Below are positions 12,526-23,720 of a stretch of 64,000 nucleotides of DNA, one piece after another. A program made the position numbers and the translations under genes. The DNA comes from Cheilinus undulatus (Eukaryota; Chordata; Actinopteri; Labriformes; Labridae), in contig NC_054873.1 of assembly GCF_018320785.1 (NCBI RefSeq), forward strand, positions 22,472,196-22,536,195, given 5' to 3'. The notes beneath the pieces are model-generated. The model was not told the origin of the DNA and did no database searches. It saw only the letters and a list, made by a program, of their open reading frames with translations. Numbering within the stretch: the stretch's first letter is position 1; every line of letters starts with the position of its first letter.

Positions 12526-13047
12526 TAACCTTGCAAAGCAGATGGATACGCCGTTTCCGTGTTACTCACTGGCCATCTGAACCATTTGGACCCGGTTAGA
12601 AAGTGACAGGACCAATCAGTGATGAGGGGCAGTACTTTCAGGGGCAGTGCAGTCATGACGTAAACGAGCAGCAACAAGAGGCCGATGCAGTTACGGTGGA
12701 AGACATTAGCGTGGATGCTGCTAAAGCGGCAGTTTTATCAGAACTTGACGACATTTCTTCATTAAAAGATGAACAAAGAACAACAGTGAGTTGTTTTGGT
12801 TTTGTCACGTATTGACATGTCTATAGTCGCCATTGTTCGTATTATGCAGTTCTATATGGAGTTTATTCCTCATTGGCTGCGCACACGTACCTCGGTAGCA
12901 GCGTCGACGTTACGTGTTTTGTTTGTTTGGTCCGTAAAAATGTGAAAAAACATTTGTCCAATCACCCTCTGAATTTTTTTCAAAGGCTCTGCCCTTTCCC
13001 AAATGCTGTCTATGAGTTTCACACATCCATCTGGCATGTCAGATAAA
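12526..13047. mobile_element. Family A hAT-like non-autonomous element inserted in Tc1 relic
   Basis: Starts taaccttgcaaagcagatgg and ends catccatctggcatgtcagataaa; the ends are imperfect inverted repeats. Flanks taagtcag (12518-12525) and taaatcag (13048-13055) match at 7 of 8. The host Tc1 sequence is contiguous across this point at 20.45 kb (aagtataagtcatgagatggatacaaaaac), which fixes the insertion. Internal gaccaatcagtgatgaggggcagtactttc recurs at 32.2 and 45.0 kb. No open transposase. Confidence 0.85.
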
Positions 13048-13567
13048 TAAATCAGGGTAAGGATACAAAAAATTTTCCAAGGCACTGAATCTCTCCTAGA
13101 GTTCAGTTAAATCCATAACCTAGAGATGGAAGGACTATGGCACATGTGTAAATCTGCCTAGATCAGACCATCCCACAATCGATTGACGATGCAAGAGGGA
13201 GACTAGTGAGAGAGGTCACCAAGACACCCATGACTACTCTGAAGGAGTTACAAGCTTCAGCAGATGAGATGGGAGAGACTCTGGATACAACAACTGTTAC
13301 ATGGGTTCTTCATCAGTCAAAGCTTTATTGGGGAGCGGCAAAGAGAAAACACATTATGAGACCAAAATGGCACTTTTTGGACCTCAGACAAGATGCTATG
13401 TTTGGCAGACACCAATCACTGCACATCATGTGAGGTATGGTGATGGCAGCATCATGCTGAGGTAGTATTTGTATTATTTTTTTTGGTGTCAAATAGCCAA
13501 ATTGATTTATAAAATTAACAAAAGGGTAAACCATCAAAGGGGGTGAATACTTTATATAGGCACTGTA

Positions 13568-15480
13568 AAACTCAAAAATACATACACCCAGCAGACAGTA
13601 GCAAACAATCTCAAAAATAAAAGTGGAAGACAACACAATATATAATACATTATATGAATTTTTAACACAAAGTAAAAAAGAATACGTGCAAGATCATGCA
13701 TGACAACGAGACTGAGTCACGGATGGATTCCCTTGCAGCTTTACTGTGTACTTAATCAAACCACTTTATCACCCACTTTATGTTTTATTCTTGCCAATAT
13801 CTTCTCCACTCTTTGGTTGATACTGTGAATATGCAACTCTCTGTCTTAACACTTTAGTGACAGAGGGAGTCTCCCAGTATGAGGTGCCAAATCAGGAAGA
13901 TTCTGTGGGGAGACTGCCTGAAATTTTCTAGAAATATTCAAGGGAGCATGTGTGAAAATGACATGTAGGATAAGAGGCATGATTTAAAATTATTACTGCA
14001 CTTAAAGATCAAAAATGACAAAGAAGCAGCCAGAGTTTCTGTCACTCCTCAGCACTAAAGTTAACCACCCACTGAAGTGCTTGTCCTTGGGATTTGTTCC
14101 GATTTTAACAGAGATAGATATCCCACCTGCAATCCACACCTAGAATGCACTCCTTCAATCAGCTATCCACTGCCTCAGATTGTCCAGTAAATTACTTGCT
14201 CATTTTGCTTCTCTGACAAAGTGCTACAGCTGTTATTGATTCATTCTCTCAATTAAATAAAGCTTTGCTCTCTCCACTCCTTGTAAATACCCAGAGACCC
14301 CCTATCCAACACAATTTCCATTGTTCTTAAGCGTCTAACATTATCAGTCTGCACGCAAAATTAATCCCCCCACTATTGCTGAAATAACTATAATTGCAAA
14401 CTACACAGAGAAAGAAATTGGAGCGGGGTTTTAATATACATTTCCAGGTGTATTCTCCATTTGTTCAAGTCAATAACATTTTTCATTAACATTTGCAATA
14501 AAAAAGAAGTCCTGTCCCCCTGCTCATTTCCTTTTTAATTCAGAGATGGATTCACGGCACACTTTGCAAACTGCTACACTTTCTCATTTAATTTGGTTTA
14601 AGACATCTAAATGAGATTAATGTTGGCTATCAGCTATAAAACATTTTAATCTACATATTTATCAGATGAATGAGCCATGACTCACAATAGGTAAGATGTA
14701 TTAACATGATTGCATGTTGATGCAACACTTTCATATAATAGAGAATCAATATGTGGATGAAAATGGATGGCAAACTGTAAGAGAGCAAGTCTTATCATTT
14801 TAGATATTTATTGAGTTATTTCTTTGACGTACTTAGTATTTGAAGGGATGCCTTGAAAATCCCATTTCCTCCTTCAAAAGCAGCACACTGTTATGTGAAC
14901 AGCTATGTTCTATTGAGGAGGGATGAAGAAAAAGCAGGGAGACAGTCAGCGTGCAAGGACGTCCCCGTGTCTCCACAGACATGCCAAGAAGAATAAGAGA
15001 AAAAGAAAAGAGAGAGACCCTTGTCTGTCCCCTCGTCTTCATTGTTATCCCTCTGACGCTCCTGCAGGTGGGCACAAATCCGAGTGGCTCGGCCTCAGCC
15101 GTACTGAGGTCAGCTCGACGCTCGTCTGTGCTGGAATTATAGGCTGTAGCCTTTTGCCCGCGGCGTGCAGATTTAGTTGTGACCCCGAACACAGCCTCCC
15201 CCCCCAGAGGTTGGCAAATTTTATCACCACATTTTAACCCAACTTTGCACAGAAAAGTCACTCACTCACAGCCAATCCAGCCCCAGCAGCAGCTTCCCCT
15301 GACCTCATATCTCATCTCAGACATAATGGGAAAATCAGAGCTCTGTGAACAGGAAGCTGCAGGATTCATGGGAAATAAGGACAAGTAGACTGACAAGGGA
15401 CAGTCACAACCTCTCCAGCTGGAAAGTGGTGTAAAGACTCCAAGAATAATTGGGTTGGGCTGATCGAGTTGTGCAAAGTG
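13568..15480. other. Intergenic; AT-rich block with homeodomain-type motifs
   Basis: No exon supported. About 14290-14720 has many ATTA/TAAT cores (attaatccccccactattg, taatttggtttaagacatctaaatgagattaat) and low repeat content, a candidate conserved non-coding element. Open frames at 14833-15261 on both strands mirror each other in a GC-richer stretch and resemble no known protein. Confidence 0.5.
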
Positions 15481-16030
15481 GTGTCAGTTTGGCAGCTATT
15501 TTAAATTTAGTTTTAGTCTTAGTCTTTAGATTAAAATATGTATCAGTTTTAGTCACATTCAATAATTTTCACTCAAAGTTTAATTCTAGATTTAGCTTTT
15601 AAGTCAATGGTAATTTCTTCAGAAATGTCCTGGATATCTTTGGATAACCAGTAGTGTCATCCAAAGAAAAGGAGATAAGTAAAAGAATCCATTTCAAAAT
15701 TCTGCAACATGTTTTTCCAGACATACATTTTGAACCACTGGAAAGAGTTTTGCGACCCACTTTTAGGCCCCAACCCACCAGTTGAGAACCACTGCTTTAA
15801 AATACACTAAAGAAAATACGTACAAGGAAAGAGCTCACCTTGTCAGATTACATGCACAGTGGAGAAATGTTAGTCTCATTTTAGTCTCTTTGATGGAAAA
15901 TAAACAGACTGTTTGTCAGAGTTTTTAATTATCGAAAATCTATTTCAATCTAGGCTTAGTCTCATCTTCCTCATGAATAAAAGGTAGTCAACAAAAATTT
16001 AGTTTTTGTTTAACAAAATTAACACTGCTG
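15481..16030. mobile_element. TTTTAGTC-type repeat, copy 2, interrupted
   Basis: ggcagctattttaaatttagttttagtcttag at the left, ttagtctcattttagtctctttgatgg and gtagtcaacaaaaatttagtttttg...attaacactgctgc at the right. The outer ends are roughly complementary (gtgttaattt... / ...aaaattaacac), suggesting terminal inversion. A separate element sits in the middle. Confidence 0.6.
15649..15794. mobile_element. hAT-like end fragment (CAGTGGTTCTCAACTGG type)
   Basis: Minus strand from 15794 reads cagtggttctcaactggtgg gttggggcctaaaagtgggtcgcaaaac, a very common fish hAT-like repeat end. The left side ends in cagtagtgtcatcc. No matching target duplication was found. Confidence 0.55.
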
Positions 16031-16540
16031 CAAAGCAACAAAACAAAAGGTAAATGATAAATGAATATGTGAAAGGAGTTGATACTTGTCTTTGGTATCT
16101 TTTTTTTTTTTTTCAAACCTGCAACCAGTGCAATAAGGGCTGGCCATTGTGCCTCTTTTGTGGCATTTCTTTTTGGCAATAATTCTCACCTAAATAGCAA
16201 ATCTTCTCCTCTTTCCACAAACATAAATCTGCAGAAGAGAGTTTGGGCCAAAGTTGAAGGAAAAAAATTGCTGTGCTCTTAGAGAAAATAGTCAAAATAA
16301 CGAGGAGTAAGTCAAACCTCACTAGACAATAACAAACAGCAGATCTTGACTGTCTCTACAAAATGCCTTTTATGGATGAACATGTAAAACTACACTTCAG
16401 AATAAATATTTAACAATGAAGAGATTCTTTCTCTGTTAGCTCATAAACAGCGTGGTTAGTAGTGTTAAGGGTTGTCAGTGTTGCGTTGTAAAGGCTCTGC
16501 AGCTTCTACTGCTGTCAGTCACACTCGTGGCTGTTGAGGA
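16031..16540. other. Intergenic, nothing recognised
   Basis: Contains a T-run at about 16099-16113; mirrored short open frames only. Confidence 0.55.
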
Positions 16541-16900
16541 GCTGACTTTACTCTCAACATTTCGACTTTTTCCTCAAAGTGCACGTGATTCTTTTCCTTC
16601 ACACCTGGCCCTAACTGTCTATATCAATCACTGTAACCTAAAAATTACTGAAAGAAAACTCTTTGGTCAGATGAGACCATCCCCACTGTGGAGCACGCTG
16701 ATGGCAGCATCATGCTGGGGGGATGCTCCTCAGCAGCCAGCCTTGGAAGGTCTGTAAAGGTGAAGGGTAAAATGTCTTTACGACTTCATTCTCATAATTT
16801 TTACTTTATTCTCAAAGTGCACAGCATTAATTTTCCCCTTCACTCCTGGCCCTAATCCGCTTTTGTATGAATCACTGTAACTTAAAAATTGCTAATACAT
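16541..16900. mobile_element. Tc1 transposase fragment flanked by a repeated fish sequence
   Basis: Two related segments lie at about 16545-16650 (tcctcaaagtgcacgtgatt...cacacctggccctaac...atcactgtaacctaaaaatt) and 16800-16893 (ttctcaaagtgcacagcatt...cactcctggccctaat...atcactgtaacttaaaaatt). Between them (16654-16790) is a Tc1-type piece: tttggtcagatgagacc then gatggcagcatcatgctggggggatg, the coding block around the first catalytic region. Confidence 0.65.
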
Positions 16901-19900
16901 CATTTTGAGTAGAAAAAAAAAATCCCAGTACAGCTCTTGAAATTGGGTCTTAGGTCACCATTATCAGGCCATTTCCTCTGGAAAGAGCCTGAATTTTCAA
17001 GCATGACCATGATCTAAGCAGACTGGTGAAGCATTGTGATCATCTCTGTAGAGAAAAACAGCTGATCAAAAACACTGATAGTTTGGTAGATAGTTGAATA
17101 GTTTGGGATAATTTGATCAGAGAAAGAACTTTAAAAAACTGAAAAATTGTTTAGATAATCTCTGATATGTGCTAAAGATGTCTGGGAGAGATGACTGAAG
17201 AAATATCAAATACTGCCACTCTAAAAAAGCTCTAGATGTGCTAAGTACCAAAGAGAAAAGGGACCATAACTAAGCCCTGTTAAAAGAAGAAGGCTAGTCA
17301 TGGCCCATGACTTTAGCACAGTACAGTATTTGTCTAAATATGCACAATAATATATATTTTCCTACAAATCTAAGGTGATTATATTATAAACATAATGCTG
17401 CAGTTTTAATATAATTGCTTTTATTTTTAGATGTAAATTGTAGTGAGTAAAATTAAAATCATGACAAATATCTTAAGGGGATTTTGCCGTGTTTGCACCT
17501 CTCTTCTTTCCAAACCATTCTGGAGCAGAAGTCCTACCCAAAGACAAGGGAAGAGGAAAAAATGAGCCCAGACAAGAGACATAATAAATCAGAAAGCTCT
17601 TTGCTAGCGGCTGCATGCACATTAGACCACATCTTTGAGATTTTCAGAGCAAACCGTCAGGCAAAACTCCATTACCTCCTGACACAGAATGCAAATGAAT
17701 CACAACATGGGGTGGTGTGGAATTAAAGACCCTTCTCTAATCAATGACAAGCCAGGATGAAACCCTCTCTTCCATGGCTCTGCCATAGGCAAACTTCAGG
17801 ACCCCTGAAAACACACATGCACATACACGTGTACACTAACGTGCATGCAAACATGCACATGAATGAAAGACATGCACGCAGTCAGATTTGGCACAGTCTC
17901 TCTGGCTTTTCTCCAGCAAGGACATGAGTGTAAAGCTGCCACTGCCTTTATAATCCTCTCTATATGAAACGTAAAATGTGTTTGTGTGTCAGGTGGATGG
18001 TGGCGCGCTCAGGCTGTGAGGTGAAGGGAAGAGCTGTCTCTGTTCCGTACTGCTCTGATCTGCTCAGACAGATGCACAGGCCTGTGTAAATGACAGCCTG
18101 AGCCCGAGGATGTCTGCTGGCTGCCGCGCGGCCTGCTACAGCCTGCAGGTGAAGTGTCTGTGGCGCCATATGGAGCGGGGAAAATTAACAACGAGAGGAA
18201 ATTCTCCAGAACAGCAGGAGGCCTTGCTAGTCTCTCCTCCAAACAAAATTTAAAGACGTAGAGAAACAAGAGAGGGGGAGTGATAAAATTAATGGGGTTC
18301 AACATTTTAACACAACACCGACGGCAATGTTTGCACAGAAAAACAAGAATTCCCTTTACAGTTTAGTCACATTGCACTCCTGCATTATAAATCAGTGCCT
18401 GGCTTAAGTAGTTTGACCTTTTCTATAAATGTACATTAACCCTGCTGGTGCTCCCTTGCAGGTTCTCGGCTGCTCCACGAGCCCAGCACAGTGGCTGTTA
18501 GTGCAGGTGAGCTGCCTCCATCCCTGGTGGCTCCTTACGCTTGCTGCCATCATAGCCGAGGAGCCCCCCGTGGAGCCTCTCTTGGTTTGGGTCATTGATT
18601 ACAAAGAGCCTCCTGGTTTTGTCTGACAGATGTGAATCCATGCTATTTAATTTGGAGAGTTACCCTCGAAGGGACCACCATTAGCTATCCAATCTGACCA
18701 CAAATAGTGTTCCATTAAGCAAAGAGTTTGAGAAGCTCTGCTGCTGTGTCTCCTGACAGTGTGGAGGAAGCCTTGGCGTATTACACTGAATGTTAAATGC
18801 TTGGTTGTTTAAACAAAAGGGAGATCTTACTTTAAAGAACGTCTTTGTCTTAGAGATGCATAAAGAGTCCCCTCAGCGGGATTCTTCAGGCATATTAGAG
18901 CTGAAACTGTCCTTGTTTAGTGTCTAAAGAGGGTGGGGTTGGTAGTTAAAATGTTAATAAGTGCAATTCAGTTTTAATTTAACAGCCCTCTGCATTCCTA
19001 ATTACTCCACTAGCTGTGAATAAATGAGGAAGAGAGCTCATCTCTTGGCCTCGGCTTTCAACACAAAACACATTCTTACATTTCTGATGGTGAGCTAAAG
19101 AGGACTGTGAGCAAAGTGAGCTCAACTCGTCGTCTCCTCATGAACAAAGCAGCATGGCTCAGCCGGTGATTTCCGCTATTATTTCCTCAGTAGGCAGGAA
19201 CTCTTTGCAAGAGCTTCTGCAGATTTTGTTGATAAAGTCAGAAAGCAAGTGTTGAAAGTGCAGGAAAGCAGAAAGATTCAAAGCAGGATTCATGAAATTT
19301 CCTTTTAAAACATTCAACAATAGAAGCGTGCATCCCTGTACAGCCGTGGACTAAGAGTGTGCATAAATTACTTTATGTAATCATACAATGTAGATTAGCA
19401 TGATAATGGTGGGTGTTAATAGATGCCAGGAAGCAGGGAGTGACAGTACTTTGAAATGAGACATGCTTGGGGCAGTGGGCTCACACACACACACAGCATC
19501 GGGGAATAGCCAGTGAGGCTCTCGTGCCATTACGACAAATGTGAGTGACGGGGAAGAAAGTCACATCTAGCCAGCTGCCTGAAGGCTGCTACAGTATTTC
19601 CACAAGTCTATAGGCTCCTGGTCTCTCGGGGAGCTCGATTAATTGTGAGCAAAATGGTCCACCATTAGATCTAATGCTGGTAGAGAGCAGAGGATGTCTT
19701 ACTGTGCCACGAGGGCCAGATTCAAACATTTGCTGAAATAATGCTCCCGAAGATTAGCCAAAATTTTATCTACAATCCTTAATCTTTATTTCTTTAACTC
19801 AGGGGATGTAGAAATGCACTTAACTCCTGGTATGCTATGCATCACATTACTGGGTTCATGATATATTTAATGAGATTTTTTATTATTTCCTAGTTTTTAT

Positions 19901-20074
19901 AAAAAGATTAAATTCAATTCATGAGTGTATATGATTCTTTTATCCCGAATATCTGACAATGAAAATACAAAATATCAGTTTTCTTAATTTTCTTTATAAA
20001 TATAGGTACCATAAAATAATAAATATCCCATTTAAACCCAGCCTTTTTTACTTGCCAGGTGTTGCAACACAATT
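16901..20074. other. Intergenic, no gene; possible conserved non-coding DNA
   Basis: No supportable exon. The 17484-17726, 18009-18305 and 18429-18626 open frames are short, and the last two have antisense partners. Segment 18640-19720 is repeat-poor with balanced composition (for example acaaatagtgttccattaagc, attaattgtgagcaaaatgg) and may be constrained non-coding sequence. Confidence 0.5.
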
Positions 20075-20225
20075 TTACAAATAATAATAACAATAACTTT
20101 ATTCACACACTTCTCAAAAGTTACATGGTGCCTCACTGGCAGACAATTTAAATTAGGGCTGTCAAGAAAAATACTCAGTAAGGGCAATTGACATCCTTTT
20201 TGGACAGAGACCTGCTTTTACTTTG
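20075..20225. mobile_element. Fragments of two interspersed repeats
   Basis: aataataataacaataactttattcacacac matches the start of the repeat at 50.9 kb. From 20156, gggctgtcaagaaaaatact...gacagagacctgcttttac matches the gctgtcaaa repeat at 53.7 and 58.1 kb (the latter has tttggatacagacctgctttta). Confidence 0.5.
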
Positions 20226-20269
20226 AAAGAAAACAACGACCTTTGTGTAGATCAAAGATCTAGTACTAG

Positions 20270-21046
20270 AACTTAGTAGTGTCACAGTTAGTGCAATGGG
20301 GACCACCTGAGTGCAGTAAATGCATCTCAAGTGATTGTAGTATAAAGACACCTGTGCCTGGAATGTCCAGTTATTGGTTAATCAGTATTCCTGGCTACCA
20401 TTACACCATGTAGACAAAAGAATACTCCAAGCAAGTCAGAGAAGGTTTTGAAAAGTATAAGTCATGAGATGGATACAAAAACATTTCCAAGTCACTCAAC
20501 ATCCTCCTGAGACTTGTAAGAGAGGCCACCAAGATACCTACTACTCTGAATGAGTTACAAGTTTCAGCAGCTGAGATGAGAGAGACTTTGCAAAAACGAC
20601 TATTGCCCGGTTCAGTCAAAGCTTTATGGGAGAGCAGTAAAGAGAAAGCAACTGTTGAAGAAAACTCATTAAGTCTCAACTAGAGTTCACCAAAAGGCAT
20701 GTGGACAACTTCATGGTCAGGTAGAAATAAGTTTTCTGAGATGAGCTATGTTTGGCAGACACCAAACACTGCAAAAGCTACACAGAAATGGTTTAAAGAC
20801 AACACGGTGAATATTCTGGAGTGGTCCTGGTCCTGAAGGCTTGTAAAGTTAGAAATGACCATGATTGATTTATAAAATCACTTAAAGCAAGACAATGACC
20901 TGAAACATAAAGCAAAAGCTACACAGAAATGGTTTAAAGACAACACGGTGAATATTCTGGAGTGGCAGAGACAGAAAAGCTGAATTATATGGACCATGAT
21001 TGATTTATAAAATCACTTAAAGGCTAATCACAGCTATAAAAGCAAT
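20270..21046 (+). mobile_element. Tc1-like relic (family B) with internal tandem duplication
   Basis: Shares gtgcaatggggaccacctgagtgcag, ggctaccattacaccatgtagacaaaaga and gagttacaagtttcagcagctgagatgag with the 12.3 and 26.4 kb relics. The 3' part holds two copies of a block of about 138 bp. gcaaaagctacacagaaatgg...gaatattctggagtgg occurs at 20771 and 20912; accatgattgatttataaaatcacttaaag occurs near 20858 and 20993. Right end not found. No coding frame survives. Confidence 0.78.
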
Positions 21047-22689
21047 GCACTAATTATGGACCTCAATTGTGATTACTGCAGTAATGCTGACAGCCCTACT
21101 TTTCATGCCGTGTGTGTTACCTGCTCACCTTGCTTCTACACTCCTGCTCAGACAGAGACACATCACTATCCTTAAATCTTCACTTGCTTTCAGCATGACT
21201 ATACGGCTCTTTTTCTCAGCTATTTACAGGAAACAAGAGAAAAAGCAGATAGTGCCCTGATCAGTATTAATTTTTGTTGAATAAATTACAACTTTACATA
21301 CTTTTTTGAAATCACTGTTCTTATGTTGTGCAGGGTTACCTCCCTACACTGGACTGAAGCTCGTCCAACTATGTACATGTTTTATTCAGGGGATATTTGT
21401 TCTGAAAAGAGAAGTGGAGATATCAAAACACAGATGTGAGTAGATCAGGTGTACTATAGGTGTAATCTCCTCTATGAAAATAAAAGCAAAAACCAAGAGA
21501 AATCATCCTGATTAAATGTCTTTGAAGTCCTCTAGAACCCCTCATTTCTTACAAAACCATAGCCATTAGTTAATCAGACTAAATTCAGCCCCCTACAGAG
21601 ACAAAAGAAGGGCAAAAAGAAGGCTGGGATAAACCAGAAAAGGTCATGGCCACTTATTGTAAAAGCCCTCTTGAACACAGTTGGCAGATAAAAAAAAACT
21701 AGTCTCATGCACTTGCTTTTATCCCGGAAAGCCTCTATGGATCACAAAGCCCCAGGGGTGTGCAAGGTGGAGACATAAGGACCTATAGATTTACAGAACA
21801 AGCTTGTGTGACCACTTCTGTGGGTTAATCCAAATCAGAACAGCTTCAAGACAAGTGCAATTTGATCAGCTTTGATCTGGCTTATCCACAGAGCGCACAG
21901 ATTTAAAGTCATGCACAGTGAACCCTAAACTCTTCACTTTGGAGTATTAATGCAGCTTGAAGAAGCAACAATACATTATGTCCCTCTGGAGCTTAAGAGG
22001 TTAAGTGTTTTGGGATTTTGTCAATAAAGCTCCTTTCACACACTAACCCCCCAAAATTTCCCCAAATGTCCTGGGTGAGCTGTATGTGTGTTGTGCAAAA
22101 GGACAAATTCTTAACTCGACTCTATGCAAAGTTTTCAGCCAGACCCCGGGGTAAAAAGACATCAAGAAGTCAGATAGTGTGTCTGCAGTAGTAATGAAAA
22201 GGGTATGCATGGCTCTTACACAGACATGTCCTTTTTTTGTTTGACTGCATGCCAAAACAATCTGAAACATTCCTGCTTTCAGAGGGGAAATGCTGAAAAC
22301 TGCAGTAAAATAGATGAAGGTCGGTTTATATTGAGGACAATTGGACTGGACAGATTTATTGATATCTATAAGTGCCTGAATGCCAGATAGTAAGTTACAC
22401 AGAGTAGATGCTGGGGGAAATTATTGCTTCATTCTGATTGTAAACTCCCTTTACAGACTGTCAAAAAATATCAGACCAAGCTAGAGAGACATCAGCCATT
22501 TGGTTATTGAATGGGGCTTTTGAGTCTGGCCTTCAGTTGCTGCAATGTTGAAAACGCTGTCTATTACTAACAATCTGTATCCTTATTTAAGTGAAAACAG
22601 ACAAGTAGTAAAAGAAATAAACCTCATTATAGTGCGTGCCCATAAAGACATTGACTATTCAGGTCAAAATCATTTTTTAACCATGCAGA
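21047..22689. other. Intergenic, nothing recognised
   Basis: Short open frames only. No splice-bounded exon or repeat structure was recognised. Confidence 0.5.
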
Positions 22690-22830
22690 AAACATGTTTA
22701 CTTTTAATGTTAAATTGGGCTTTTTTACATGGGCGTGTAAGTGATTTATGGTGCTTCTGCAGCCTGCCTCTAGTGGACACTCCAAGAACTGCAGCTTTTT
22801 GCACTTCTGCCACTCCTGAACCAGAGACAA
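22690..22830. mobile_element. Interspersed repeat fragment adjoining the Tc1 copy
   Basis: The text gtgatttatggtgcttctgcagcctgcctctagtggacactccaag is of the kind found widely in fish genomes. It ends where Tc1 homology begins (about 22830), so the Tc1 copy is either 5'-truncated here or inserted into this repeat. Confidence 0.4.
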
Positions 22831-23720
22831 CGTCAGAAGCGTCTTACCTGGGCTGTAGAGAAAAAGACCTGGACTGTTGCTCAGTGGTCCAAAGTCCTCT
22901 TTTCAGATGAAAGTAAATTTTGCATGTCATTTGGAAATCAAGGTCCCAGAGTCTGGAGGATGAGTCACAGAATCCTGTTGCTTGAAGTCCAGTGTGAAGT
23001 TTCCACAGTCAGTGATGATTTGGGCTGCCATGGCATCTGCTGGTGTTGGTCCACTGTGTTTTCTGAAGTCAACAGTCAACGCAGCCATCTACCAGGACAT
23101 TTTAGAGCACTCCATGCTTCCTTCTGCTGACAAGCTTTATGGAGATGCTGATTTCATTTTCCAGTGGGACTTGGCACCTGCCCACACTGCCAAAGGTACC
23201 AAAAGGTGGTTCATGGTGTTACTGTGCTTGATTGGCTAGCAAACTCACGTGACCTGAAGCCCCTAGAGAACCTATGGGGTATTGTCAAAAGGAAGGTGAG
23301 AGATACCAGACCCAACAATGCAGATGACCTAAAGGCCACTATTAAAGAAATCTGGGCTTCCATTACACCTGAGCAGTGCCACAGGCTGATCGCCTCCATG
23401 CCATGCTGCATTGATGCAGTAATTCATGCAAAAGGAGGCCCAACCAAGTATTGAGTGCATGGAAAGGAACATAATTTTCAGAAGCCTGACATTTCTGTTT
23501 AAAATATCCTTTTTTAAATTGATCTTATGTAATATTCTATTTTTTTGAGACACTGAATTTGTAAGCCATAATCATCAACATTTCAAGAAATAAAGGTTTG
23601 AAAAATTACACTCCATGTGTAATGAGTCTATATAATATATGGGTTTCACTTTCTGAAATGAGTGACAAAAAATATTGAACTTTTTCATGGTATTCTAATT
23701 TTTTTTTAAATGTACCTGTA
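22831..23720 (+). mobile_element. Tc1/mariner element, 3' two thirds, with broken DD34E transposase
   Basis: The catalytic core is readable in three frame segments. First: FSDESKF with the first Asp at 22906-22908. Second: MIWAAM...YQDILEHSMLPSADKLYGDADF then WDLAPAHTAK, second Asp at 23168-23170. Third: DLKPLENLWGIVKRK, Glu at 23266-23268, followed by a complete C-terminus ending GGPTKY and a stop at 23452-23454. Frame changes fall near 22960-22985 and 23200-23220. The 3' terminal repeat ends ttttttttaaatgtacctgta at 23720. The N-terminal DNA-binding part and the left terminal repeat were not found. It is therefore a dead copy, the youngest-looking Tc1 here. Confidence 0.88.

Larger units (their letters stand above)
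11687..13567 (+). mobile_element. Tc1-like relic (family B), split by two later insertions
   Basis: The ends are inverted: cactgtcagaaagtattcaacc...gttttacccttt at the left and aaagggtaaaccatcaaagg...gaatactttatataggcactgta at the right. Internal segments match the relics at 20.3 and 26.4 kb: gaaatagggatcacctgagtgcagtgaat, ggctaccattacaccatgaagacaaaaga, gcacatgtgtaaatctgccta, gagttacaagcttcagcagatgagatggga. These derive from the transposase region (ends in GGSIMLR-like coding 'ggtgatggcagcatcatgctgagg' near 13437-13461). Reading frame is destroyed; only a fossil. Confidence 0.8.

Noticed and set aside
14833..15261. Overlapping frames of 142 and 104 codons on opposite strands
   Set aside because: Mirror-image openness in a GC-richer patch, no recognisable domain, and no convincing splice sites or start context.
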